From contig NZ_JACVAC010000001.1 in NCBI RefSeq assembly GCF_014851685.1, forward strand, positions 186,001 through 250,000: a stretch of 64,000 bases of DNA. The letters run 5' to 3'. Position 1 is the first letter of the stretch, and every line of letters begins with the position of its first letter. The notes beneath the pieces were generated by a model, which saw only the letters and a list, made by a program, of their open reading frames with translations, searched no databases and was not told the origin of the DNA. Made by a program: the position numbers and the translations under genes. Shown in pieces: positions 26,196-35,925 of this stretch. The DNA comes from Pseudomonas sp. PDM05. Its GTDB lineage: Bacteria; Pseudomonadota; Gammaproteobacteria; Pseudomonadales; Pseudomonadaceae.

Positions 26196-27728
26196 ATGAT
26201 TCTGCCCTGGCTAATCCTGATCCCCTTTATCGGCGGCCTGCTCTGCTGGATGGGTGAACGCTTCGGCGCCACCCTCCCCCGCTGGATTGCGTTGCTGACC
26301 ATGTCCCTGGAACTCGCTCTCGGCCTCTGGCTGTGGGCCCATGGCGACTATTCATTTGCTCCGGCACCGGGCGTCGATCCCACCTTCGCGCTTGAATTCA
26401 AGCATGTGTGGATCCAGCGCTTCGGCATCAACGTGCACCTGGCCCTCGACGGCCTGTCGCTGTTGATGATCCTGCTGACCGGCCTGCTGGGTATCCTTTC
26501 GGTACTCTGCTCCTGGAAAGAGATCCAGCGTCACGTGGGCTTCTTCCACCTGAACCTGATGTGGATCCTGGGCGGTGTGGTTGGCGTGTTCCTCGCCCTC
26601 GACCTGTTCATGTTCTTCTTCTTCTGGGAAATGATGCTGGTGCCGATGTACTTCCTCATCGCGCTCTGGGGTCACAGTTCTTCGGACGGCAAGAAAACCC
26701 GGATCTATGCGGCGACCAAGTTCTTCATCTTCACCCAGGCTTCCGGCCTGATCATGTTGGTGGCGATCCTGGGTCTGGTACTGGTCAACTTCAACAACAC
26801 CGGCGTGATTACCTTCAACTACGCCGACCTGTTGAAAACCAAGATGTCCCTGACCACCGAGTACATCCTGATGCTGGGCTTCTTCATCGCCTTCGCGGTG
26901 AAGCTGCCAGTGGTGCCGTTCCACTCCTGGTTGCCTGACGCTCACGCCCAGGCACCGACCGCGGGTTCCGTGGACCTGGCCGGTATCTTGTTGAAGACTG
27001 CCGCTTACGGCCTGCTGCGTTTCGCCCTGCCGCTGTTCCCGAATGCCTCGGCCGAGTTCGCGCCGATCGCCATGACCCTGGGTCTGATCGGGATCTTCTA
27101 CGGTGCGTTCCTCGCCTTCGCCCAAACCGACATCAAGCGCCTGATTGCCTTCTCGTCCGTTTCCCACATGGGTTTCGTACTGATCGGCATCTACTCCGGC
27201 AGCCAACTGGCGCTGCAAGGCGCGGTGATCCAGATGCTGGCCCACGGTGTCTCGGCCGCTGCCCTGTTTATCCTGAGTGGCCAGCTGTACGAGCGCCTGC
27301 ACACCCGTGACATGCGTGAAATGGGTGGCGTGTGGTCGCGCATCGCCTACCTGCCGGCGATCAGCCTGTTCTTCGCCGCCGCGTCCCTGGGCTTGCCGGG
27401 TACCGGCAACTTCATCGGCGAGTTCCTGATCCTGATGGGGGCCTTCGTGCAGACGCCATGGATCAGCGCCATCGCAACGTCCGGCCTGGTGTTCGGTTCG
27501 GTCTACTCGTTGATCATGATCCACCGCGCCTACTTCGGCCCGGCCAAGTCCGACACCGTCCTGCAAGGGATGGATGCTCGCGAACTGATCATGGTGCTCG
27601 GCCTTGCGGTACTGCTGATCTACATCGGCGTGTACCCGCAACCGTTCCTGGACACTTCTGCCGCAACGATGCATGGCGTGCAGCAGTGGTTCGGCACCGC
27701 CTTCTCTCAACTCGCTTCGGCCCGGTAA
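26196..27728 (+). CDS. nuoM: NADH-quinone oxidoreductase subunit M
   Basis: This 510-residue antiporter-like proton pump subunit is recognised by [34 protein letters not shown] and [17 protein letters not shown]. It lies 49 bp after nuoL with GAAAGGAAACGAG upstream of its ATG. Confidence 0.97.
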   Translation: MILPWLILIPFIGGLLCWMGERFGATLPRWIALLTMSLELALGLWLWAHGDYSFAPAPGVDPTFALEFKHVWIQRFGINVHLALDGLSLLMILLTGLLGILSVLCSWKEIQRHVGFFHLNLMWILGGVVGVFLALDLFMFFFFWEMMLVPMYFLIALWGHSSSDGKKTRIYAATKFFIFTQASGLIMLVAILGLVLVNFNNTGVITFNYADLLKTKMSLTTEYILMLGFFIAFAVKLPVVPFHSWLPDAHAQAPTAGSVDLAGILLKTAAYGLLRFALPLFPNASAEFAPIAMTLGLIGIFYGAFLAFAQTDIKRLIAFSSVSHMGFVLIGIYSGSQLALQGAVIQMLAHGVSAAALFILSGQLYERLHTRDMREMGGVWSRIAYLPAISLFFAAASLGLPGTGNFIGEFLILMGAFVQTPWISAIATSGLVFGSVYSLIMIHRAYFGPAKSDTVLQGMDARELIMVLGLAVLLIYIGVYPQPFLDTSAATMHGVQQWFGTAFSQLASAR

Positions 27729-27735
27729 GAGCGCT

Positions 27736-29199
27736 ATGGAATTCACGATCCAACACTTTATCGCGCTTGCGCCGCTGCTGATTACCAGCCTCACCATCGT
27801 GGTGGTGATGCTGGCTATCGCCTGGCGCCGCAATCACTCACAAACGTTCCTGCTGTCCTGTGCCGGTCTGAACCTGGCCCTGCTGTCGATCATCCCGGCC
27901 CTCAAGGTCGCGCCACTGGCCGTAACGCCACTGATGATGGTCGATGACTTTGCCCTGCTGTACATCGCACTGATCCTGGTGGCGACACTGGCCTGCGTCA
28001 CCCTCGCCCACGCCTACCTCGGCGAAGGCGGCACCGGCTACCCAGGCAACCGCGAAGAGCTGTACCTGCTGATCCTGCTGGCTGCGGCCGGTGGCATCGT
28101 GCTGGTCAGCGCACAGCACCTGGCGGGCCTGTTCATCGGCCTGGAACTGCTGTCGATCCCGACCTACGGCCTGGTGGCCTACGCCTTCTTCAACAAGCGT
28201 TCCCTGGAAGCCGGCATCAAGTACATGGTGCTGTCGGCCGCCGGTTCCGCGTTCCTGTTGTTTGGTATGGCCCTGCTGTACGCCGAAGCCGGCAGCCTGA
28301 GCTTCACTGGTATCGGTCATGCCCTGGCCACCACCAGCATGCCTGCGCCGATTGCCCAACTGGGCCTGGCCATGATGCTGATCGGCCTGGCGTTCAAGCT
28401 GTCGCTGGTGCCGTTCCACCTGTGGACCCCGGACGTGTACGAAGGCGCCCCGGCGCCGGTGGCTGCGTTCCTGGCTACCGCGTCGAAAGTCGCCGTGTTT
28501 GCCGTGATGGTGCGTCTGTTCCAGATCTCCCCTGCCGCCAACACCGGCGTCCTGAGCGACGTACTGACCGTGATCGCCATCGCGTCGATCCTGTTCGGTA
28601 ACCTGCTGGCACTGACCCAGAACAACCTCAAGCGTCTGCTGGGTTACTCGTCCATCGCACACTTCGGCTACCTGCTGATCGCCCTGGTGGCGAGCAAAGG
28701 CCTGGCCGTGGAAGCCATGGGCGTGTATCTGGTCACCTACGTGATCACCAGCCTTGGTGCGTTCGGCGTGATCACCCTGATGTCCTCGCCGTTCAAAGGC
28801 CGTGACGCCGACGCCCTGTACGAATACCGCGGCCTGTTCTGGCGCCGTCCGTACCTGACCGCCGTACTCACCGTGATGATGCTGTCCCTGGCCGGTATCC
28901 CGCTGACTGCAGGCTTCATCGGCAAGTTCTACATCGTCGCCACCGGCGTTGAAGCCCACCAGTGGTGGTTGGTTGCCTCGCTGGTACTGGGCAGCGCCAT
29001 CGGCGTGTTCTACTACCTGCGCGTGATGGTCACCCTGTACCTGATCGAGCCAAACCTGCGTCGCGTGGATGCCGAGCTGCATTGGGAACAGAAGGCAGGC
29101 GGCGTGATGCTGTTGGCCATCGCCCTGCTCGCGTTCTTCCTGGGCGTGTACCCACAACCGTTGCTCACTCTGGTGCAGCACGCGGTGTTGGGCGTTTGA
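27736..29199 (+). CDS. nuoN: NADH-quinone oxidoreductase subunit N
   Basis: This 487-residue third antiporter-like subunit carries [21 protein letters not shown] and [17 protein letters not shown]. The ATG at 27736 follows the nuoM stop by seven bases and gives [15 protein letters not shown]. It is the last gene of the operon, and a strong terminator follows. Confidence 0.97.
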   Translation: MEFTIQHFIALAPLLITSLTIVVVMLAIAWRRNHSQTFLLSCAGLNLALLSIIPALKVAPLAVTPLMMVDDFALLYIALILVATLACVTLAHAYLGEGGTGYPGNREELYLLILLAAAGGIVLVSAQHLAGLFIGLELLSIPTYGLVAYAFFNKRSLEAGIKYMVLSAAGSAFLLFGMALLYAEAGSLSFTGIGHALATTSMPAPIAQLGLAMMLIGLAFKLSLVPFHLWTPDVYEGAPAPVAAFLATASKVAVFAVMVRLFQISPAANTGVLSDVLTVIAIASILFGNLLALTQNNLKRLLGYSSIAHFGYLLIALVASKGLAVEAMGVYLVTYVITSLGAFGVITLMSSPFKGRDADALYEYRGLFWRRPYLTAVLTVMMLSLAGIPLTAGFIGKFYIVATGVEAHQWWLVASLVLGSAIGVFYYLRVMVTLYLIEPNLRRVDAELHWEQKAGGVMLLAIALLAFFLGVYPQPLLTLVQHAVLGV

Positions 29200-29221
29200 T
29201 CGCTTAGCAAGATGCGGTAAA

Positions 29222-29255
29222 CAAAACGGCGCCTTCGGGCGCCGTTTTGCGTTTT
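29222..29255 (+). terminator. Rho-independent terminator of the nuo operon
   Basis: A perfect 12-bp stem (CAAAACGGCGCC / GGCGCCGTTTTG) closed by a TTCG tetraloop is followed by a T-rich end. The symmetrical A/T flanks may allow action in both directions. Confidence 0.92.
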
Positions 29256-29349
29256 AGCAGTGAGTGCATTCCAATAGGCATTCCTGTGCCCGAATCGTCA
29301 CACGGCCCTCCGACACTTGAACGGATTGTTCTGACGAATGCGGTCAAAA

Positions 29350-29441
29350 ATGTGGGAACGGGCTTGCCCGCGAATGCGCAGTGTCAGTCACAGATACTTC
29401 GACTGATCTGACGCTTTCGCGGGCAAGCCCGCTCCCACAGT
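29350..29441. repeat. REP doublet (REPIN-like)
   Basis: GTGGGAACGGGCTTGCCCGCG and its inverted partner CGCGGGCAAGCCCGCTCCCAC flank a spacer of about 45 bp. The rest of the gap up to 29596 contains partial CTCCCACAG fragments and no gene. Confidence 0.9.
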
Positions 29442-29596
29442 TGGTCGGTGTTGATGCGCAGTAGGTAATGCCCTGTGAGAGCTGTCGAGCTTTAGCGAGG
29501 CTGCGAAGGCGGTGGCACTGTGGGTGGAGATATTGCCCTCCACCATAGAATCTCCCCCACAGGTCGGTGCTCCCACAGGGGGGACTCGGTGTGGCG

Positions 29597-30349
29597 TTAG
29601 AACGCGATACCGACCTTCACTCCATACTCGTCACGCTTGAGCCTGGTGTTATCTGCCAGTTCCGAATCGTCATCCAGCTTGTACTCGGTACGGGTGTAGT
29701 ACAGGCCAGCAACCACCGGCAGGTCGCCCTTCTGGTTCATCAGCAGGCTGACCTCCGCATAAGGGTTGGTGCGATCCTTGAGGTCCACGGTATCGCTGCC
29801 AAGGCCATCCACCTTGATCTTGGCGCGGCCGTCGAGGGTATGACGGGCACCGGCTTCAACGCGCAAGGTCATGTCGTTGAACTGGTGGTTATAGCCCAGG
29901 GCGGCCTTGGCAAATGGCGATTTGCTGGTCAGTTCCAGGTCGTAGTCATTGGAGTCCAGCTCATAGCGGGTCCAGCTGTAGCCGCCACCGACGATCACGT
30001 CGACCGAGTTGCGCGCATCCAGCGCGGCACGCCAGCCGAGATCGAGGTCGGCCTGGCCTTCCTTGAGCTTGTTATCGCTTTTTTTGCCGTATTTGGCTTC
30101 GACTCCGGCTTGGTAGATGAAGCCGGATTCAGCGGTGAGCTTGTTGCCGAAGTTATAGAACAGGCCCACTTCGGGCATGTCGTCCTTGTCACTGCGGCTG
30201 CCGCCTTCAAGCTTGAAATCGTTATAGCTGCCCAGCAGGCCGAAAGTGGAAATCGGTGCTGTGGGTGGTGCGGCAAACACCACGGCCGGCGCTGCGACTA
30301 GCGCGAATACCGAGGTGTTCTTGAGGATCGTTCCGAATAGCCTGGACAT
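29597..30349 (-). CDS. Outer-membrane beta-barrel protein, uncharacterised
   Basis: This 250-residue protein has a signal peptide (hydrophobic residues about 14-30, cleavage after VFA). About ten alternating amphipathic strands ending in aromatic residues follow (ISTFGLLGSYNDF, PEVGLFYNFG, AESGFIYQAGVEAKYG ... GVKVGIAF). The C-terminal Phe is the usual outer-membrane assembly signal. It looks like a small barrel of eight to ten strands. AAGGAG on the minus strand precedes the ATG at 30349; an earlier ATG at 30370 lies upstream of that site. Ligand and role are unknown. It stands alone between the nuo terminator and the nat gene. Confidence 0.75.
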   Translation of the reverse strand: MSRLFGTILKNTSVFALVAAPAVVFAAPPTAPISTFGLLGSYNDFKLEGGSRSDKDDMPEVGLFYNFGNKLTAESGFIYQAGVEAKYGKKSDNKLKEGQADLDLGWRAALDARNSVDVIVGGGYSWTRYELDSNDYDLELTSKSPFAKAALGYNHQFNDMTLRVEAGARHTLDGRAKIKVDGLGSDTVDLKDRTNPYAEVSLLMNQKGDLPVVAGLYYTRTEYKLDDDSELADNTRLKRDEYGVKVGIAF

Positions 30350-30482
30350 CGTTTTACATCTCCTTGTCATTTGAACAAATCATTCCGGAACCGATTCGAA
30401 CCTGAATGTAGGAAAAAGGTTCGAATTGATTTGCTCGAATCTGGAGATAAAACGGTTCAGCGAAGGCTCTATTTCAATATTT

Positions 30483-31310
30483 TCAGCAACCCGCCAACAC
30501 CAGGCCCTCAAGTACCGGGCGAAGTTGCGGATGCACTGGCAAGCGAATGCCAAAGGTCTCATGCAGCAACGTCAGCAACTCATCAGCGCTGGCGACCACC
30601 TGTTTTTCGCTCGACCTATCCAGGTAATGCACCGCGTAGTGGCCGTTGTTCAGCGTATAGCGTTTGCCCACGGCCAACAGCGCCGCCTTCAACTGGCCCA
30701 CGAACGGCGACCCCGGATGAGTGGACACGTACCAGTTGCCGATTTCGTAGTCGATGTCCGCCTGCACCTGCAGGTCGAACACATACAAACCACGCCATTG
30801 CCCCGCGACTTCGGCCCATAACGTGTAGCTGCCGTCTGCATTGTGCGTCAGCCGATACGGCTCGTGCGCCGTGGCCTGCACGGCCTCGCTGTCCAACTGC
30901 AATGGGCTGCTGGGCACCATGCCGCCAAAGCCGACATCGGTGATGTAGCGCACGCCATCTACGGTCACCAGGCTCAAGCGATGGGTGCGTGCGGTGCGCG
31001 CATCCGGCGGCCCACCCATCACCACCCGGCCGGTAATGCCGCGTGCGTCGAAACCGAGTTCCTGCAACAGCAACAGGAACATCTGGTTCAACTCATAGCA
31101 ATAACCACCCCGCCCATCGATCAACACCTTCTGCTCGACACTCGCCAGATCGATGGGCACCGGCAGGCGCAGCAAGGTCGACAGGCTTTCAAAGGCAAAC
31201 GTGCACACATGGCGCAACTGCAGGTCACGCAGAGTTTGCAGGGTCGGCGCGGGTGGCCTGTCGTAGCCCAGGCGTTGCAGGTACAACTGTCGATGACTCA
31301 GGTGGGACAT
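30483..31310 (-). CDS. nat: Arylamine N-acetyltransferase
   Basis: This 275-residue cytoplasmic enzyme transfers acetyl from acetyl-CoA to arylamines and hydrazines. The Cys-His-Asp triad is visible: C71 in RGGYCYE, H110 in RTHRLSLV and D125 in TDVGFGG. The length matches bacterial NATs. The ATG at 31310 has AAGGAG seven bases upstream. Nothing in the surrounding genes points to a specific substrate. Confidence 0.93.
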   Translation of the reverse strand: MSHLSHRQLYLQRLGYDRPPAPTLQTLRDLQLRHVCTFAFESLSTLLRLPVPIDLASVEQKVLIDGRGGYCYELNQMFLLLLQELGFDARGITGRVVMGGPPDARTARTHRLSLVTVDGVRYITDVGFGGMVPSSPLQLDSEAVQATAHEPYRLTHNADGSYTLWAEVAGQWRGLYVFDLQVQADIDYEIGNWYVSTHPGSPFVGQLKAALLAVGKRYTLNNGHYAVHYLDRSSEKQVVASADELLTLLHETFGIRLPVHPQLRPVLEGLVLAGC

Positions 31311-31430
31311 GGCGCACTCCTTGGGCACGTGGCAGAAGCGTCACTATGCCGCGCCGAACGGCGGATTGTCATTTTGAATGAACCTTTTGGAACGCCGCCC
31401 TATCCATTTATAACAACACAGGGAGGCAAC

Positions 31431-31667
31431 ATGAGTACCGCAAAAATCTACACCATCAACTATCAGCTACACGGCCAACCGAAATCCTTTGTGGTGCGTG
31501 CCGAAGTGATGAACAACGCCGAGGCCTGGCACTGGGCGGCAGTGGATGCCGATATTGCCCATGTCAGTCGTGTCGGCCGGGTCGGACATGAACAGGTGAA
31601 AAAGACCACACGCCCTTGGGCGGAAAAGTTCGGCATCACCGAGGTGACATGGATCGCGCCGAAGTAA
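31431..31667 (+). CDS. Small conserved protein, DUF6555-like
   Basis: This 78-residue soluble protein (MSTAKIYTINYQLHG ... EVTWIAPK) has GGAGG eight bases before its ATG and its own terminator, so it is surely expressed as a unit. It has no membrane segment or cysteine. From memory it resembles a Pseudomonas-restricted family (DUF6555); function unknown. The larger open frame that contains it upstream is antisense to the nat gene and not real. Confidence 0.75.
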   Translation: MSTAKIYTINYQLHGQPKSFVVRAEVMNNAEAWHWAAVDADIAHVSRVGRVGHEQVKKTTRPWAEKFGITEVTWIAPK

Positions 31668-31672
31668 GTAAA

Positions 31673-31697
31673 AGCCCCGCTGAAGCGGGGCTCTTTC
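31673..31697 (+). terminator. Rho-independent terminator after the 78-aa gene
   Basis: An AGCCCCGC / GCGGGGCT stem with a 4-nt loop is followed by CTTTCTG. Confidence 0.8.
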
Positions 31698-31746
31698 TGT
31701 GCAGTGTGCGAAGATGCCCGCCTAAGCCACTGGAGACTGCCCCCGG

Positions 31747-32268
31747 ATGTTCGAGCTCAAACCCTGCGACCCCGTCACCTACCGCCGCCAAACCCGCCGC
31801 AGCACACTGATTGTGGCGGTGCTGTTCCTGGCCCTGGCGATGCTCTTGTCCAGCCTCGCGGTGATGCTGTTCGGCGAACCCGGCGGCGACAACTTTCGCT
31901 TCAACGTCGGCGGCGTGTTTGCCGGCGTACTGATCACCCTGGCACTGGTGCGCGGTCCTTTCTGGAGCCAAACCTGGCTTGCACCGGCCGTATATGGCTG
32001 GCAACTCAAGCGCAGCCTGATGAGCGTGACCAACGTGATGCACAAGGTCACGGAACGCGTGCAGGCGAATGACCCCAGCGCAATCAAGCTGCTGCGTTTC
32101 TACCATCTGGGCCTGACGCAAATGCATGCACTGGATGCCAACTCCAGCGCGCAAGTGCAGTTGATCGGCGAGATCGAGGCGCATAAGGCGAAGATGCAGG
32201 CACTGGGGATGGATACCGAACAAACCCGTCTCGATCCGGCCTGGTTGGACCACGTCAAGGCAGCCTGA
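31747..32268 (+). CDS. Inner-membrane protein, DUF3087-like
   Basis: This 173-residue protein has two predicted transmembrane helices (about residues 19-42 and 54-70). A cytoplasmic helical tail (LKRSLMSVTNVMHKVTERVQAND ... LDPAWLDHVKAA) follows. It matches my recollection of the DUF3087 family, which has no known function. It is convergent with the MFS gene, whose stop codon is two bases away. Confidence 0.75.
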   Translation: MFELKPCDPVTYRRQTRRSTLIVAVLFLALAMLLSSLAVMLFGEPGGDNFRFNVGGVFAGVLITLALVRGPFWSQTWLAPAVYGWQLKRSLMSVTNVMHKVTERVQANDPSAIKLLRFYHLGLTQMHALDANSSAQVQLIGEIEAHKAKMQALGMDTEQTRLDPAWLDHVKAA

Positions 32269-32269
32269 G

Positions 32270-33388
32270 TCAGCGCGCCCGCCAGCAAAACAACGCACTC
32301 AGCGCAATCGCCGCACCGGCCAGGCCAAACACCAGCGGTGCCGAGGCTACCGGCAGCAGTAAACCCGCCAGCAACGGTCCGAGGCCCGCGCCGATGTCAC
32401 GCCACACGGCATTCGACGCGAGCGCCGAGACGCGCATCGACCCCGGGTTGCGCTCGGCCACCAGGGTGGTCACCAACGGCAGTTGCAGCGCACGCAGCAC
32501 CAGCACCGCGGCCGCGCCCGCAATCACCCAGTAGCTGGAAAACGCCGTCAGGGCCAAGGCACTCAGGAACGAAAACAGCAGCAACATCGAGGTCGCGCCA
32601 AATCGCTGGGCCGCGCGACCGCCCAACGGGCTCAGGAGCATTTCCGAGAGATAACGCAGCGCCATCAAGCCACCGGCGATCAGTACCGCGTCGCCGCCGA
32701 GAATCTTCTGCGCCTGGATCGACAGACCGAAAATAAACAACCCATCCAACGCCACGCCTTCGATAAACGACCACATCGCCACACTGTCGGGCCACTTGAA
32801 GCGGCGCCCGGTGCTGTGCAGATCATGGCCCGCAGTGGGCAAGCCGCGCGCCATCCACAGGCCCACCAGGCAGGCGCCAGCAAGAATAAGGAAGATCGGC
32901 CGCGGCCCGGCCCACAGCGTCAGCCAACCGCCCAGTGGCAGCGCCAGCATCGGCCCCAGGGCGATCACCGCCCGCGAGCGCCCGGCACGGCGTGCGGCAC
33001 CGGCGGGCTCTGAGGTGGCGAGTACTTGGGTCGACAGGTTCAGCGCGGCAAAACACAGGCCCCAGATCAGCCGCAGCCCCAACAAGGCGGCGAAGCCCGA
33101 CAGCATTGAATTGCCCAGGGCGCACAGCGTCGCCGCAGCGGCGGCGATCATGCAAGTCAGACGGTCGCCGTTGCGTGCGTAGAAATTCAGCACATGCCGG
33201 TAACCGAAAATCCGCACCAGGCGATTGGCCGCCAGCAACACCCCGGCCTGGGCCAGGGTGATGCCAAACGCTTGGGATTCCATTGGCAGCAACAAGTACA
33301 GCAGCACGTCACTGGGCAGGCAGAAAGCGAGGGTCAGTGCAGCCCGGCGAGAGGTCGTGTCAGCAGTACGTTGGGCCAGGCTGGTCAT
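32270..33388 (-). CDS. MFS transporter
   Basis: This 372-residue protein has about 11-12 hydrophobic helices. MFS-type features include ANRLVRIFGYRHVLNF after helix 2 and RLIWGLCFAALNLSTQV in helix 4. The substrate is unknown. I chose the ATG at 33388 because the frame upstream (to 33436) is not membrane-like; the ribosome site is weak (GGGATG). It is on the same strand as, and 67 bp downstream of, the second MFS gene, so the two may be co-transcribed. Confidence 0.8.
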   Translation of the reverse strand: MTSLAQRTADTTSRRAALTLAFCLPSDVLLYLLLPMESQAFGITLAQAGVLLAANRLVRIFGYRHVLNFYARNGDRLTCMIAAAAATLCALGNSMLSGFAALLGLRLIWGLCFAALNLSTQVLATSEPAGAARRAGRSRAVIALGPMLALPLGGWLTLWAGPRPIFLILAGACLVGLWMARGLPTAGHDLHSTGRRFKWPDSVAMWSFIEGVALDGLFIFGLSIQAQKILGGDAVLIAGGLMALRYLSEMLLSPLGGRAAQRFGATSMLLLFSFLSALALTAFSSYWVIAGAAAVLVLRALQLPLVTTLVAERNPGSMRVSALASNAVWRDIGAGLGPLLAGLLLPVASAPLVFGLAGAAIALSALFCWRAR

Positions 33389-33455
33389 AAAACTGAAACA
33401 TCCCGAAATATCCAGGTCGCCACGGTAGCCTTCCACACGCGTGTTTTACAACGCC

Positions 33456-34823
33456 CTACCCGGCCTTTTTTCCGTAGGGCAACAGACGCAGGCCGCTGGC
33501 CACCGCCCCCACCAAGGCAAAGCCACAGCCCAGCCACAATGCGACTTGCGGGCCGCTGTCGACGAACAGGTGAAAACACAATGCCACCAACGACGCGCCC
33601 AACGTCTGCCCAAGCAAGCGTGAAATCGCCACGATGCCACTGGCGCCGCCGCTGCGGGCCAACGGCGCACTGGTCATCAAGGCCTTGAGGTTGGGTGACT
33701 GGAAGAAGCCAAAACCGGCGCCACACAACGCCATCCGCCAGCCAATATCGAACGCCGACGCTCCATCGCCCAGGCTGGCCAATGCGGCCATACCGGCACT
33801 GAGCAGCAACAGGCCAATGCCGCACAACAGCCCCAGTGACACCCGGTCCGCCAAGCGTCCGGCCAACAGTGCCATCACCGCGACCACTGCCGGCCAAGGC
33901 GTCATCAGGAAACCGGTTTGCACCTGGCTATGGCCCAACACCGCCTGGAGCAGGAAAGGCAACGACACAAAGGCCAGGCCTTGGGCACTAAAGGCGCAGA
34001 TCGCCGTCAGGGACGACAAGGCAAACAGCGGCCGCTTGAACAGATCCAGGGCCAGCATCGGCGCGGGATGCCCGGCCTGACGCCGCAGCAGTAACGCCCC
34101 GCAGACCAGTGCCAACGCAATCAACCCCAGCGTCAACGCCCCCTGGGCACCATGCACCGCCGTGCCCAGGCCAAGCACCAACAGGGCGAACAATCCAGCA
34201 CACAACAACGCCGCGAGGCGGTCGAACGCGTGCCCGGTCATCGGCAAGGTGGGCAACGAACGCAGGCCCAAGGCCAGGGCCAACACCCCCAGCGGCACAT
34301 TGATCAGGTACAGCCAGTGCCAGGTGGTGACCGACAAAATCGCCGACGCCGCCGTCGGTCCGAGGGTAAACGCCAGCCCCACCACCAGCGAGTTATAGCC
34401 CAGGCCACGGCCAAGCATGTTGGACGGGTAGATATGCCGCAGCAACGCGGTATTCACGCTCATGATCGCCGCGGCGCCCAGGCCCTGCACCACCCGCGCG
34501 GCGGTCAGGGTCGCCAGCGAACCGGCCAGGCCGCAGAACAGTGACGAGACGATAAACAGCAGCAAGCCACCGAGATACACCCGGCGGTGCCCCAGCACAT
34601 CGCTCAGCGACGCGAACGGCAGCACGGTGGCGATGATCGCCAGTTGGTAGGCGTTGACCACCCAGATCACCGACGCGGAATCCGTGCCGATGCCCTGCGC
34701 CAAAGTCGGTAACGCGGTATTGACGATGGCCGTATCCAGGGTGGCCATGCCGATCCCCAAGGAAATCGCGATCACGGCCGGTAGGCGTTTATTGAGGGGC
34801 AACCCATCGGCAACAGAAGACAT
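33456..34823 (-). CDS. MFS transporter, DHA2 (EmrB/QacA-like) family
   Basis: This 455-residue exporter has the start typical of the 14-helix drug:H+ antiporters: motif D1 LDTAIVNTALPTLA (about residues 29-42), WVVNAYQL, and motif A SDVLGHRRVYLGG. The motif C region RGLGYNSLVVGLAFTLGPT is present. Multidrug or metabolite export is inferred. No linked TetR/MarR or EmrA-like gene was seen on either side. Confidence 0.87.
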   Translation of the reverse strand: MSSVADGLPLNKRLPAVIAISLGIGMATLDTAIVNTALPTLAQGIGTDSASVIWVVNAYQLAIIATVLPFASLSDVLGHRRVYLGGLLLFIVSSLFCGLAGSLATLTAARVVQGLGAAAIMSVNTALLRHIYPSNMLGRGLGYNSLVVGLAFTLGPTAASAILSVTTWHWLYLINVPLGVLALALGLRSLPTLPMTGHAFDRLAALLCAGLFALLVLGLGTAVHGAQGALTLGLIALALVCGALLLRRQAGHPAPMLALDLFKRPLFALSSLTAICAFSAQGLAFVSLPFLLQAVLGHSQVQTGFLMTPWPAVVAVMALLAGRLADRVSLGLLCGIGLLLLSAGMAALASLGDGASAFDIGWRMALCGAGFGFFQSPNLKALMTSAPLARSGGASGIVAISRLLGQTLGASLVALCFHLFVDSGPQVALWLGCGFALVGAVASGLRLLPYGKKAG

Positions 34824-34925
34824 GAACGATCCGCGCAGGTGACAAAGGTGTCTAGAGTAAGGGCTGCGCGGAGTTTTTTCAGTGGCTGATTACAGGGCTG
34901 TCAGCATTTTCATGTTAAGCCGTGC

Positions 34926-35786
34926 TCAACGCGCCAGCGCGCTCAGGTCCAAACGCCCTTCGTTGATCGGCGGGCACCAGTAATAACCGCCGGTCAACGG
35001 CGTGCTGATGCGGTACAGGCCGTCGACAATTCCGTCTTCCAGGCCGCTCATGCGGCGCAGTTGCACTTCAAACGCATCGAAAGAATGGCCGAACGCGAGG
35101 AACATCAAACCCGCCTGGCCGTTCTCGGCCCAAGGCATCGAGCGGCGGACCACGAAGGCTTCCGGGGTGAAGCTTTCCTGGGCGGTGCGTTTGGTGTGGG
35201 CAGATTCAGGGGCGTCGTCGAGTTCTTCGTTGTCGCCATGGCGGCGACCGATGATGTGGTCGCGCTCCTGGGCCGGCAACGCGGCGAAGCCATCGAGGTC
35301 GTGCTGCCATTGCTGGATTGCGGCGAAGCTGGCGCCGCTGTCGGTCAAGGCGGCCTCGACGGCAGCATCGTCGTGGGGGTTTTCGGTACCGTCTTCGTAG
35401 TCGGTGAGGTCAAAGCCGGTCTTGTAGCGGAAGCCTTCAGTCGACTGCACCAGGCTGAACGCCGGGGCCAGGGCTTTTTCCAGCGCGCGGCTGCGCAACA
35501 GCAGTTCACCGCGATCCACGCCATGCAGCCAGACCCACAGCGCGTGCTGAGTGGACGGGTTGTGGGCGCCCGGGCCGCTGACGACCGGGAACGTACGCAG
35601 GCCATCGATTTGCGCGCCGAGCGCAGTCACCAGCGGTTCACCGAAACCGACCACCGCCGAATCCGTCATCTGCACCAGTGCGTCCAGGGCAACGGGCACA
35701 GCCTCCAGGGAGGCCACGGCAAAGAACAGATGACGGGCCTGCAAAGGCACCGGTGCGGCAAGAATGCCCGGCTGGTACTGACTCAT
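34926..35786 (-). CDS. DyP-type heme peroxidase
   Basis: This 286-residue protein has the DyP signature: D132 in YEDGTENP (GXXDG motif, distal aspartate) and H197 in AHTKRT as the likely proximal heme ligand. The length fits the short P/B class, cytoplasmic or encapsulin-loaded. No Tat signal is present and no encapsulin gene is adjacent. It oxidises dyes or phenolics with peroxide in vitro. AAGGAG lies five bases before the ATG. Confidence 0.92.
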   Translation of the reverse strand: MSQYQPGILAAPVPLQARHLFFAVASLEAVPVALDALVQMTDSAVVGFGEPLVTALGAQIDGLRTFPVVSGPGAHNPSTQHALWVWLHGVDRGELLLRSRALEKALAPAFSLVQSTEGFRYKTGFDLTDYEDGTENPHDDAAVEAALTDSGASFAAIQQWQHDLDGFAALPAQERDHIIGRRHGDNEELDDAPESAHTKRTAQESFTPEAFVVRRSMPWAENGQAGLMFLAFGHSFDAFEVQLRRMSGLEDGIVDGLYRISTPLTGGYYWCPPINEGRLDLSALAR

Positions 35787-35925
35787 GTGAACTCCTTCAA
35801 AATAAGGCGCGCAGTTTAACCGCCGCGCGCAAGCGTGAGTACAAGAATGCGCACAAGCCTTGCCTTAGAGCCTGTTGATGGGTGACTCTCTAGTCATGTT
35901 TTGCAACTATTCCAGGGGTAGCGAC